DNA of 64,000 nucleotides from Lumnitzera littorea. Taxonomy: Eukaryota; Streptophyta; Magnoliopsida; Myrtales; Combretaceae. The notes beneath the pieces were generated by a model that saw only the letters and a program-made list of their open reading frames with translations, did no database searches and was not told the origin of the DNA. Both the position numbers and the translations under genes were made by a program. Positions 27,201 through 37,048 of the stretch are shown here, in pieces (positions within the stretch are counted from its first letter, which is position 1; every line of letters starts with the position of its first letter). The stretch covers positions 18,095,374-18,159,373 of the forward strand of contig JAMXBB010000012.1 in the NCBI GenBank assembly GCA_024138015.1. Reading direction: 5' to 3'.

Positions 27201-27499
27201 CATACCGAATTGCTTTACCCCAAAGTTTAGCGGGATATCATGATATATTCCATGTGTCAATGTTACGAAAATTCGTGAAGAACCCAGATGCTGTCATGGA
27301 ATTGAAACCAGTGGATTTACAGGAAGACTATACTGTTGAGGAAAAACCGATCAAAATCTTAGAAAACCGAATTCAAAAGTTACGAAATCGGGAGGTAGAG
27401 TATGTGAAAGTTCAATGGGGTAACGGTCCAACAGTCGAACTAACTTGGGAACCGAAGTCGGCAATGCAGAATCGTTACCCAACACTCTTCAAAGAATGA
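24234..27499 (+). pseudogene. E2 pol: protease, RT, RNase H, integrase, chromodomain
   Basis: One frame is interrupted by stops at 24395 (TGA), 25574 (TGA), 25823 (TAA), 25853 (TAG) and 27023 (TAA). Protease has LFDTGASHSF (about 24270) and IIVGIDWL (24480). RT has KKKDGTMRLCIDYREINK (about 24950), QIDLRSGYHQ and FIDDILIYS (about 25265). RNase H has YSDAS, HDLE and TDHKSL. Integrase has a zinc region (HDTG..H..CNTCQ, about 26350-26480), MDFVIGL, SNRDSRF and GQSERV. The second catalytic Asp is Asn (26744-26746). A block of roughly 35 residues usually following NNSYQATIQM is missing, in frame, at 26980/26981. The C-terminus has a chromodomain-like segment (VQWGNG...LTWEPKSAM) that would direct integration by binding chromatin. 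Stops look like single-base changes (for example CGA or CAA to TGA or TAA). Confidence 0.9.
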
Positions 27500-27576
27500 A
27501 GTAAGTCATAAAGTTTTTATTAGCAAATAAATAGTTATTGCATTTAGATTTAAAGTTTTGAGGACAAAACTCTTTT

Positions 27577-27590
27577 AAGGGAGGTGGAAA
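27577..27590 (+). other. Polypurine tract of E2
   Basis: AAGGGAGGTGGAAA lies directly before the TG of the 3' LTR at 27591, the position where plus-strand DNA synthesis is primed in LTR retrotransposons. Its abutment shows that the LTR1 copy at 27591 is the element's own 3' LTR and not an unrelated insertion. Confidence 0.8.
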
Positions 27591-30500
27591 TGTAAGCTTC
27601 CAAAATTGAGTTTAGGATAACCGAGCTCAGATTTAGGGCTTTTAGGGTAACTTATCCAATTGAGCCCAAACTTTGCAACTAGAATGAAAAAGTTAGTCGA
27701 GATATTACAATGAAGTTAGATTTTAGTAATAATGATCCGAAATCCCAATTTTGTCCTTAAAAATTGGAGTATTTACTAAAGCCCTAAAATGTTCAGAACT
27801 CCTAAAATTGAACTTAGATTGCAACGAGAACTTAGAGATAAGTTAATTGAGCTATAAAATGAGATAATATAGTATAATTTACTATAAACAAATACACGTA
27901 ATTTTTTAGTATACCCGGTACGAATAATAATTATACTCGTATATTAACTTTAAATTGAGTAATTATATATATATTGTGTTGAATTCATGAAATTAACCTT
28001 AGAATGTATCTTAAAAATAAAAGATATGCTAGAAACTTAATTATATGAGTAAAGTTATATATCTCACATGTTATTTATATAGGGAATATACTTATATACT
28101 AATTAAATAATCAAATCCTAACATATACCATACATATTTAATTAAATAATTAACAATACTTATCCTAAATACAATGGAGCTTGCTGGAAATCCACGTAGC
28201 TGCTGCAGAAGGAGAAGGATTGCTGATTCAAAAGTAAATCAATAGTTTTAGGACACCACATGCTTAGTTAAATAGGGAAAAACAAAAGAAAAAAATAAAG
28301 AAAAATCCTTAGGCGGTGAAAGAAGTGTATAAAAATTTTCCCAGCAGCAGAATAACAACATTTGACAGTTTGGAACCAAAAACAACAGAAAGAAAAATCA
28401 AGAAAAAATCGTAGAAAATAAAAAAGAAGAAGAGAAAAACAGAACAATTACCGAGCAAGGCTAGTTCTTAGGGTTCCCTTTAATCTGCTGTTACGCCACT
28501 CCACCACCAAGGAGTACCCCCAGCGTCTAGGCGTTCCGACAACCGCCCAGCCGCCGCCGACCACCGGAGCATCCAAGAACACCAAGGTCAAATTTTTACC
28601 CTGTTTTTCAATAATTTCTAAAAAATAGTAAATCTGCCCAGAAAATTATGAAAAAAATTACACTTGGGTTATTTTAGACATGCTTTCATGTGATATTTTT
28701 ATTTTTGAAAAATTCGTAATATTTAATATACTTTATTAAGAAATCTGTAATTCATCCGAATATATATTAGTGAAATAAATATACTATATGATGTTGTTTC
28801 TAGCTGAAAATTTTTGTGTAGGATGTGTATGATATATGGGTAATTGCTACGTAGCCCAAATTTTTATTTGAATAATTTTAATATTTATTGAATTTTTAGG
28901 CCTGAAATTGGTTCGAAAATAGGCTGAAATTATGAATTTAATAGGAAATTATAAAATTAATTGATGAAATGGACATGTACTGATCTATAATAAATAATAA
29001 TGGTATTGAGTCAGATTGAAATTAATTGGATGCTAAAGGAATTATAATTGGATAAATTATCAAATTTAGGAGTAAAATCGTCAATACGAAAATATAGGCA
29101 ATAGGTCGAAAACTTGAAACCAAGTGATAATTGAATTCCCTATATTTTTAGAAGTCCATAGAAATTTTCGAGGAATTATTAGGTAATCCGAACTATTTAC
29201 TACGAATTTATTAAGTAAAATAGCTTAAATTACAAGTCGGGGTGTATTTGTAATATTAATAGACTAAAATGAGTTAAATAGTTAATAAAACCTATATATA
29301 GGATTGCTGGTCGAATTGGGTTAAATAGAGATTTTATTATAATTATTAATATTTTCTGATCAGGATGTACTTTAGGTGTATTAAAATTGAATAATACTTA
29401 TATTATTTCAATATAAGGACAAATTGGATAAAATATAATTTAAAACTGTAAATTTCGCATAATACGGTCGTTTTTATATAATTTTGTATAATTGTATTAA
29501 AAATTCAAACTACCCGTTAAAATTCATCTCTAGGAACAGGACTCATAAAATGTGTCGTTAAGTCTATACGAATTCAATGACACTAGTTTTGTTGAAATCG
29601 GATAACCTTAAGCAAACTAGCTTATATCTATAACATATTCAAGAATATACACATTTCGGTAACTCTACCGGAATCAAAACGTGAATTAATAAATAAAAAG
29701 TACGTTTCGATACGATCAAAACGATATATAATACGTAATAGTAAATATGATGTACAATGTTAATAATTAATAATTTAATAACATGACTGTATATTATGGA
29801 AATAATATATATATATGTATATATATATCCATTTTAGATTAAACCCTAATGTTTTCGTAATTATTACGAAAACTAAATTTAGACCTTTTGTGTAATTAGG
29901 ACCTTCCAAAGACGGCTGACAATTCAAGTCAGAAATAACGAACGTCTGAACAAGTAAGTTGGGATGGTAGCTTCGCCGCTATTTGGGTACTATTTAAAAG
30001 TATCCGGAGACCCAAGAGTACTTCTGGTTGTGTTTGTAGTTAGTTGATTATGCGCATGCTATGTGTGTGAATGATACTCTGTTGTGACAGGAGTTCAACT
30101 CCTTGGTGTGCTGTTCTGCATATTTGCATGGATTCTGTATTGTGTGAACTTATTGGTCACCCCTGATTATCACTAATGATTATTCGACTAAAGTGTAATT
30201 GGTCATGCATAATCACCCATTAGGGGAAACGATTAAGAGTGTTAAGCCAAACACCGACTTCCTTCGATGAGGATAGCTGAAATGGTCCTTTCCCCATCCT
30301 TAGTTGAACTAAGTGATAGGCGAGGAGGTCGCGGCAAGGTTGGGGGCCGTGGTTCGAAGGCGGTCTTGGGAGGGGGGTGTTCTCCATTGCACAAGCCCGG
30401 GTTTGGTTTAACTTGTGTCATGATGAAACTCCTCAATCCGGGTTGGAGCGGATGAAATTTCTCTAACCTCACAGTGGACCGGTTAACACTGTGCGATGTT

Positions 30501-31100
30501 TTCATTTGAGTGATTGCATTGCATTTCATCATAATTATTAACCTTATTTGTGATTGTATAGTACTCTTCTGACTCTGCCCCACTTACTGAGCTAGTTGTG
30601 CTCACACCCCTACAGACTCTTTTGCAGGTGCTGAGTGAAGGTAAAGATGTTCCGGTACCACCGTTCTCAGGTTAGTGTGCTGCTGTGTGGGAAAGTGAGG
30701 AACGAGGAATTTAACTGAACCTGAGCTTTTGCTTTGTCTTTAAGTTTTGAAGAAAACTAAATGGGAATTCCCTGGGAGCCCACTAGTTTTCTAACTTATT
30801 GTATATAAATCGTATAACCTGTGGTTTTTAAAAGACTCTGATTGTAATCTTTACCCTTGGACGTGAAATGTTGTATAATTACTGTTGTAGTACTAAACTA
30901 CAGATTGTATAGAACAAGTATTTTGTAAAAGCTCTACCACAGGTTTGGATATTAACAGATGTCAGAACAGATGTTTCAAGCTGGTTGAGTTGTGCGCCTT
31001 ATGTAAACTGCGTCTACGATAGCAGCTGTGAGGTCAGCTTCTATCTTAGATTAGTTTACACGGCGGGACTGTTATGACTCTTCTTGTTCGGGGTGTGACA
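27591..31100 (+). repeat. 3' LTR of E2, family LTR1 (copy C)
   Basis: It starts TGTAAGCTTCC and ends GGGGTGTGACA, 3,510 bp. It is closely similar to LTR1-A in reverse complement and less so to LTR1-B. It has a TATA box at 28328-28335, a GC-rich patch near 28500-28570, and the terminal stem-loop at 31002-31061. The antisense open frame at 30583-30242 and its + strand partner are inside the LTR and have no coding support. It is followed by the right copy of the CTTAT duplication (31101-31105). Confidence 0.88.
28328..28335 (+). promoter_or_regulatory. TATA box of LTR1
   Basis: TATAAAAA is followed about 30 nt later by a purine-rich leader, in the middle part of the LTR where U3 meets R. This is the expected core promoter position of a plant LTR. 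The corresponding box in LTR3-B is TATAAATA at 20662-20669, and LTR2-A has TATAAATA on the minus strand near 35020. Start sites are not visible from sequence. Confidence 0.5.
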
Positions 31101-31414
31101 CTTATAGACGTTGTGCAGGTGCTGGCTAAGAAGCGATAAACAACTACTCTAAAGCTAGCAACTGCTGGATCCTGGGAAGTAAGGAAAAACATTGAAGAAT
31201 AAACACATATTTTTAAGGTCTAAGTTTTTATTTTAGAATTATTTTTCATTTCTGAATAATGTAATAACTAAGAAATATATTACGGAGAAATATTGTAAAC
31301 TTTAATTGCAATAACTGAATTATAGTGTATATATATATTTCCTCACTTTCTTAGGTAAATAATTTATTTAAATTACAAACTGTTTACTTCAAAGCGTGTT
31401 AATCGTGGACGCCT

Positions 31415-31475
31415 TGTATAGATCAGGTCTAAAATAGCGGTTGTAAGGCCAACTTCTATTTTAGGATGGTTTACA
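31415..31475 (+). other. Stem-loop near the 3' end of LTR3 (copy B)
   Basis: AAAATAG (31431-31437) pairs with CTATTTT (31456-31462), and the inner GGTTG pairs with CAACT (one G-T wobble) around a 6-nt loop TAAGGC. Compared with LTR1, a C-G pair has become T-A and a G-C pair has become A-T, so pairing is kept while sequence changes. The outer arms are partly decayed here. Confidence 0.65.
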
Positions 31476-31515
31476 CGGCAGGGCTGTTACGACTCTACTA
31501 CTTCGGGGTGTGACA

Positions 31516-31589
31516 ACTTCTATACAAAGGATTATGCAACAATATTAGTACAACTTCTGCGTAAAGGATTATGCAACGACATTAGTACA
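31516..31589. repeat. 37-bp tandem duplication in E1 protease
   Basis: Two units begin ACTTCTATACAAAGG and ACTTCTGCGTAAAGG and differ at a few positions. A third ACTTC begins the next sequence. 37 is not a multiple of three, so it shifts the protease frame. It sits exactly at the LTR3-B insertion site, whose target duplication is ACTTY. Confidence 0.8.
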
Positions 31590-32718
31590 ACTTCCTCCAT
31601 CAACAATAATCATGCACAATTGGCCTTTGACGGTACACTTGGTATAGAACAGATTCTCCCTCTAGTCCTCCTTTGAGTTCGACAAAAAACTTAATACTTA
31701 TCTTAGGACTAAGTTCATCACTTCTCCTTAGTCAACATAGACATAGGTCTCCTCTTCCTCTTTGACTTCTTCTTTCTTAAGCTTGCTCTTTTCAGTGCTA
31801 TCCACCACATCTCCTTAGAGCACCATGACAAATCGGTTTGGACATTCAGCAGCCATGTATCTAAAGCTTAAGCATTTAAAGCACTTCACCTTGCTAGTCT
31901 TCTGTTTGGAGGTTTCCCTTTCTTATATATCATCGGGGTCAACTTAACCTCAGGTCGACCTATTTGATTAGCTCAACCTTGTTGGCTCACTTGGCTGTCA
32001 TCAAATCAGTTATTCTTATCCTTGGCCTTGTATGCCCTCCTCGACTCGGCTTAGACAAGTCGACATGAAACTAGGGGTTGGGAGAATGTTGGCCCAAGTT
32101 GGCTTGGAGCACTTCTCCTCTATTTTTTAACCCTCTACGCTATCTTTATCGCCTCTTCAAAGGTATAAAATCTTTATACTTCTACAATGTTACGAATTTC
32201 GTACTTAAGCCCAGAAATGAATCTCAATACTATACAGGCCTCACATTCTTTCACGTTGGCTTGGATCATTAGTATTTGGAACTCTTTGACATACTCATCA
32301 ACAGATCGGTTTCCTTAGCGAAGCTCCTATAACTTTGCAAACGTATCTTATAGATAGGTCTCGGGTACAAATCTACCTCTCAACAACCTTTTCATTTCAT
32401 CCCAGGTTCTAACACCTTGTCTTCCATCCAAAGCTTTGGCTGCATTCAGATTCTTTCATTACATAGTGGCATACCTAGTAAGCTCCAATACAGCTAGTCA
32501 AGCTTTGACATCATTTGTATATTCATAACATTCAAACATTTTCTCAACCTTCTCTTCCTACTCCAAGTATTCATTTGCATCTTTACTTCGATTGTAGGGC
32601 GAGATTTGAACCTTGACATTATTTAGCCCTCAAGGAGCTCGGCATCCTCATCCCTGTGCTTGGTAATAGTTAGCTTCTTCTTCTTCCTCCCCAAACTCTT
32701 CAACATCCAACTCCTCAT
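31516..32718 (-). pseudogene. E1 gag (C-terminal part) and protease start
   Basis: On the minus strand from 32718 the gag capsid region continues (VKVQISPYNRSKDANEYLE, about 32570-32625; TWDEMKRLLRGRFVPETY, about 32370). The zinc knuckle CFKCLSFRYMAAEC at about 31860-31900 has its His replaced by Tyr. The protease active site reads MIIVDGGSCTNVVA near 31600. A 37-bp tandem duplication (31516-31552 and 31553-31589) repeats the codons after the active site and shifts the frame. Many stops are present. The left end abuts LTR3-B and the right end abuts LTR2-A. Small + strand open frames here are shadows. Confidence 0.85.
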
Positions 32719-35595
32719 TGTTACGCCCCGAAGTCGCGAAGTCGCAATAGTCCCGCCGTGTAAACCATTCTATGATAGAAACTGGCCTCACAGTTCCTAC
32801 CATAGAGATAATCTACACAAGGCGTCGACGACCACTCGCTTTGAAGTAAACAGTTCGATTAATGATTATACTACAAATATGATAATTATCTCAAATTACT
32901 ATTAAACATAGATAATTATATAAATAAGTCTACAGAGCTTCCCAGGAAGATTTACAAAATCACCACAGTCTACTAATTTACAGAATAACTAACAGTCTTC
33001 AACCTTTAACTACAAGGTCAGTTTAGTTACACATTATGCTAAATAACTTGATCCTCACACCCCTGACTTCAAAAAGACTAACCTCTAGATAATTGTAGGG
33101 CAGCATAGTACTTGAAGAGATTACAAATCAGAACCTGCAAAAAGATCTATAAGGGTATGAGCAACTACAGCTCAGTAAGTTCAGTTAGAGACTCATGAAT
33201 GCATACAAGCACAAACAGGGTTATCAAACAATTATTTTCATGCAATGCAACAATCAAGTGTCATCGCACAACGTAGTCCGGTCCGTTGTGAAATCAGAGA
33301 AATTTCACCCGCTCCGATCCGGGTTGAGGAGTTCCATGTTATGCAGCAGCTCACAACCAAACCCAGGCTTGTGCAATAGAGACCTCGCTCCTCTCGCGAC
33401 TACCTTCGAACCATTGACTTCACCCCCGCCGCGACCTCCTCTCCTGTCACTTTGTTCAACTGAGGATGAAGAAGGGACCATTTTGCAATCCAGCGCTATC
33501 CCTTTCGAAGGGGTCGGTATTTGGTTGGAGAGTCCTATGATCCCCTAACGGGTTGCAATGCATGACGTTTTCGGTTATTACGGTCGACTAAGATTAAATT
33601 CCGGTTAAGGTTTTCAAACAAGTTCATACCAATTAAATCATTCACAGCACAAATTCCAGCACGAATTCAAATACATCAAACACATGCGTAAACTACTTAC
33701 AATCACAAGCATATACAAGCCTAAGTCTCCGAGCACTACAAAACTAGTACTCTATTACAATAAGCAATAACCCAACTAACCTGAATTTGCTCAATCGCTC
33801 GATCCTCTAGTTGCGAGTTGATTTGTTTCTGGGTATCCTATAATACAAATAGGTTCTTTTAGTACTTATATTTTATGGATTCTTATTCTAATTTATAATG
33901 TAACTCATTTTCCTCATGTATACCTACAACGTATTAATAATTCGTTGTATTCTATTTCGGGGTTCGGTTCCTAAACTAGATTCTAGTTTTTATTCCTAAG
34001 TTGTGATTAGGCTCGAATCCCAATGTAACATTAATCACCTTATGTTCGGGTATTCAAATATCCTATTGGGTCGTAATTTTGGTATTCTAACTATTCGATA
34101 CACGCTAATCCTAATTGAGGTATCGGATTTATTCCCGATATGTTAAAATTTTACATTTTGAGATATTTACTTAAAATTAAATATTATTTCAGATTTATTA
34201 TTTTTCTGTTTTCAATTATAATATTAACTAAATAACTTTATTTTTTTAGATTTATTAATTTACATTTTCACATATTCCTAATTTCTTATATTCTTTACCT
34301 AATTTCCCTAATTAATCATACTTAATACCTAAAAGCTAGGATTAGGGTTCCACTGCAGAGATTAACTTCCTTAATCATCTAATCAAGATCCAAATCAGCA
34401 ATTAACATCCTAATCACCTAATTAATCCTAAATCACCCAATTTTACTATCATTTTAGGGCTAAAAATTAACTTAAAATTTTCGAAAATTAATTTAAAAAA
34501 AATGGCTTCATAGCACTGTTCTACATCATATGAGATTCCTACAGAAAAATTTTGAGCCCCAAACTACATCCCTAAGCCTATTTAATTTCCGGTTTAATCA
34601 TGCTCGGTTTTGAACAATTTGTTAAGAACCCTATATTTCCAGACATAATTAAACTAAATCAATATTTTTCCCTAAATCTACATACAATAAAACCTCAGAA
34701 TAACAAGTTTCATAATTTTCTGGGCAAAATAACTAATTTTACAAAATTATACAAAAATCGGGGTGAATAAATGACTAACCGGTTCAAAGCTTTCTGGCCG
34801 TCTAAACCCGGTCCAAGGCTATCGGCCGGTCCAGACGCTGGTCCTAGTGTAGGGTGGTGGTGGTGGTTCGGTCCCAGGTGGTGGTGGGTGGTGGTTTTAG
34901 TTCACCTTGCTAATCTGCACAGTTTTTTTTTTTTCTGGAATTTCTCTCGATTTTTCTTGTGTTTCGATTTTTCTCAGATCACAAACTGTCCAAATGTCTT
35001 TTGAGAATTTTTTCCTTATTTATAGACAAATATAGAAATTAATGTGCATTAATTTGATGGGATCTTACCCCATTTCCTTGATTTTAGGCTTTTAGTTTGT
35101 CAAATTCTTATTGGTTAATTTTTTTCTTTTCAGTCCACGACCTGATCTTGTTGCAGTTATCTTCTTCTGATTTTTTTATAATTATTTTGTATTTTTCTTT
35201 AATTATTTACTTAGTTTTCGGCCTATTTTAGCAATTACGCGTATTTTTATCTACACGTAAATACATGTAGGGTACACGTGAACATTCCTAAATATTATTT
35301 TGGTCATTCTAAAATTTTTAGTATACATATAATCTATCTCTACTAATTTATTAGTTATTATATTACACTTTTTGCTTTTTCGGTAATTAGCAGTTATTAT
35401 GCTTAAAATTTGAAAATTTTATAGTCTCCTATTTTACTACTCTTTTTCTTAAATTTAAGTTTACAAGGTCATTTTTACTGGTATTTTGCTAAATAGTTTA
35501 TAATTTGGGTTTGATCGGATCCTTTAGCCGATCGCCCTAAACCTTGGGTTTTAAGCTCAAACCTATGGTTACTTATCTTGGCTTTAGGGTTTACA
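32719..35595 (-). mobile_element. Solo LTR, family LTR2 (copy A)
   Basis: A 2,877-bp LTR on the minus strand. On + it begins TGTTACGCCCCG and ends GGGTTTACA. Perfect target duplications CTCAT occur at 32714-32718 and 35596-35600, inside E1 gag. It is homologous end to end with LTR2-B (39839-42764) and, more loosely, with LTR3. It has a GGT-rich patch at about 34853-34900 and a minus-strand TATAAATA box near 35020. The perfect duplication suggests it is younger than the LTR1-B and LTR3-B insertions. The + strand open frames at 32660, 33195 and 34771 are not genes. Confidence 0.93.
32758..32818 (-). other. Stem-loop near the 3' end of LTR2 (copy A)
   Basis: CTATG pairs with CATAG, TAG with CTA, and AACTG with CAGTT around the loop GCCTCA, with outer arms GTGTA and TACAC. 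It is placed as in LTR1. The G-C pair of the LTR1 inner stem is A-T here. LTR2-B has the same feature at 39878-39938, slightly decayed. Confidence 0.7.
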
Positions 35596-35898
35596 CTCAT
35601 CATCTTCCTCGATCTCTTCTAATTCCAGTCTTCGTTTAGTAGCTCTTTTAGCTTGAGGGGGTTGAGCGGGGCGATGGACTCGACCAGCTTAGCCATAACG
35701 CCTCTCTTGAATATTTTCATGTAGATTTTGTGGTGGCATACCTTGGAGTTATTGCCTATTAAGTTGCATTGTTGTAACTAAACTGTCAACAAGGTTTGTA
35801 AATCTGTCAGGTTTGTCATCAATGGACCCTAAGGTGTTGTTATTATTATGACTACGACCAGGTTGAGCACCACTACTCTGGTCACCAATAACACCCAT
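35596..35898 (-). pseudogene. E1 gag, N-terminal part
   Basis: From an ATG at 35898 the minus strand reads MGVIGDQSSGAQPGRSH, an Asn run, and a hydrophilic segment rich in Arg, Gln and Pro, ending in acidic residues before the LTR2-A insertion; gag resumes at 32718. Two in-frame stops are visible. The start is about 270 bp downstream of the primer site, a normal leader length. Function would be the N-terminus of the capsid polyprotein. Confidence 0.7.
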
Positions 35899-36158
35899 TC
35901 AAATATGATATGGTACAATACCTTATGAACAGGTTAACAACTTACTAACAACTTTAACACCAACTAGTCGCTCAAACAGAATAGAAATAACTTGCTCTGC
36001 TTTCATAATGAAAAACAGAGTAAGAGTAGAGTAATAATGAAACTACACTTACTAACTCACACATATACTACAGTAGCTATGGAAAGAACACAACAGCTGC
36101 TAACAGTAAAACTAACCAAAACTTCATTGTAACTTTACACACTCCCTCTCGGAATTGT

Positions 36159-36170
36159 GCTTTGATACTA
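36159..36170 (-). other. Primer-binding site of E1 (tRNA-iMet type)
   Basis: The minus strand reads TAGTATCAAAGC, ten of twelve bases matching the canonical TGGTATCAGAGC complementary to initiator tRNA-Met. It lies 10 nt inside the 5' LTR end at 36181. This fixes the element's orientation as minus. Confidence 0.7.
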
Positions 36171-36180
36171 GTGAAGCTAA

Positions 36181-37048
36181 TGTATCTACAGAGTCGTACA
36201 CACAAAGAGGCACTACAACAAGCAAGAATAAGGAAATAAAATAAGGGTTTAGCAAATCCGTAAGCGGAATATGACGCACCAATAAGATTTTACATGGCCT
36301 AAAATTCGCTGGATATGACGCATCGGTTTGAACTAAAGGGTCGCTCACCACTACTCCTTGCTAAAGGGAATAGATAAGAGTTAAAGAGTAATGAGAACAA
36401 CAAGGTTGCTCGGAGGATGCTTGAATAATCTAAGGTTGATTAGTTGATTAGTTAATTACTGCACACAAGAAAGCGGGGGTATATATACCTATTTACTAAG
36501 ATTATTTTACATGTATGGAAAGACAAAAGGGTATTCTACAATTAAGTTACTCTATAATTAGGTTACATAAAACATACTAAAAAAGGTAAAAAGAGCAAAG
36601 AATATTTAATATAGAAAAGAAAAAATCATTTTGGAATATTGTGTCAGAAGACATATGTCACCTGGTGGCTAGACATTAGAAATATGATACAAGGCAGTTG
36701 GAAGCAGGATAACGTTTGCAGTCAGGGGTCAACCTAATTTGTAACAAGTCAAGGACCATTTAGTTCTTCTAAAGAGAAGTCAGCTCAATTCGAGATTGGA
36801 TGCCTGTGGTTGGGTCAGGTTGGGAGCTTACCTTGGCTATTCTTGGGCTATCTTTTGGGATAAAGCATTGCTATTGGATAGAGGCGAATTTGACACAAGT
36901 AATGATTTGATAGTTGGCTCAACAGGAGACCGGCTTGGGATAGGAATCCTCGTTTCGGCTATAGCTTAAAGCTAGTATCATCCAAGTGAGTCTTCGGAGT
37001 CCTCTAGCTTGGGTACGCATAATCGATTTAAGGGGTTGATTCCTATCA
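36181..37048 (-). repeat. 5' LTR of E1
   Basis: 868 bp aligning with 12665-13497. On + it begins TGTATCTACAGAG and ends TCCTATCA. Minus-strand TATA-like sequence lies near 36480. Its divergence from the 3' LTR shows that the element is old. The open frame at 36351-36124 overlaps the LTR edge and has no coding support. Confidence 0.85.

Larger units (their letters stand above)
22548..31100 (+). mobile_element. Ty3/gypsy chromovirus-like element E2 lacking a 5' LTR
   Basis: Parts in order: leader (22548-22772), gag (22773-24098), intron-like segment (24091-24233), pol with protease, RT, RNase H, integrase and chromodomain (24234-27499), purine tract (27577-27590) and 3' LTR of family LTR1 (27591-31100). 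Perfect CTTAT duplications at 22543-22547 and 31101-31105 flank it, splitting LTR3-B. The gag, the RT (SPWGAPVLFVKKKDG) and the C-terminal chromodomain resemble the Tekay/Del clade; the clade call is by recognition only. No LTR1 copy precedes gag. The leader has at most a weak GGTAT match (about 22560) to a tRNA-Met primer site. Several stop codons make it non-autonomous. Confidence 0.82.
20105..31515 (+). mobile_element. LTR3 (copy B), split by element E2
   Basis: The LTR is in two parts: 20105-22547 (starts TGTAAGCC) and 31101-31515 (ends TGTGACA). Together they make about 2.85 kb, the same length as LTR2 and LTR3-A, so the host LTR is complete. It carries a TATAAATA box at 20662-20669 and is homologous to LTR2 (GATCGG...GATCCGATCAAACC near 20135, and the CCTTATA...GCAGG block where E2 entered). 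Duplications ACTTT (20100-20104) and ACTTC (31516-31520) flank it inside the E1 protease. With E2 removed it is a solo LTR. Confidence 0.82.
12665..37048 (-). mobile_element. Old Ty3/gypsy retrotransposon E1 with nested insertions
   Basis: This is a complete but decayed element on the minus strand. It has a 5' LTR (36181-37048), primer-binding site (36159-36170), gag, protease, RT, RNase H, integrase and 3' LTR (12665-13497). Three later insertions interrupt it: LTR2-A (32719-35595), LTR3-B with E2 (20105-31515) and LTR1-B (16434-19946). Removing them leaves about 6.5 kb, a normal size for the superfamily. Protease with DGGSCTNV, RT with YFDD and an integrase block TIVSxxDxKFLSYF place it in Ty3/gypsy. 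The motifs resemble the CRM/Reina group of chromoviruses as I remember it, and that assignment is tentative. Flanking 5-mers do not match, so its target duplication has decayed or been lost. Confidence 0.88.

Noticed and set aside
30242..30583. Minus-strand 113-residue frame and similar frames at 8920, 33195 and 40297 as a conserved protein family
   Set aside because: They recur because the LTR copies are homologous. They lie inside LTRs, in mixed orientation relative to the LTR, and have no domain.
27591..31100. LTR1-C as an independent solo LTR inserted beside E2
   Set aside because: It abuts a polypurine tract, and the 5-mers on its two sides (GGAAA and CTTAT) do not match, while CTTAT matches the left edge of E2 at 22543. 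It is the 3' LTR of E2.
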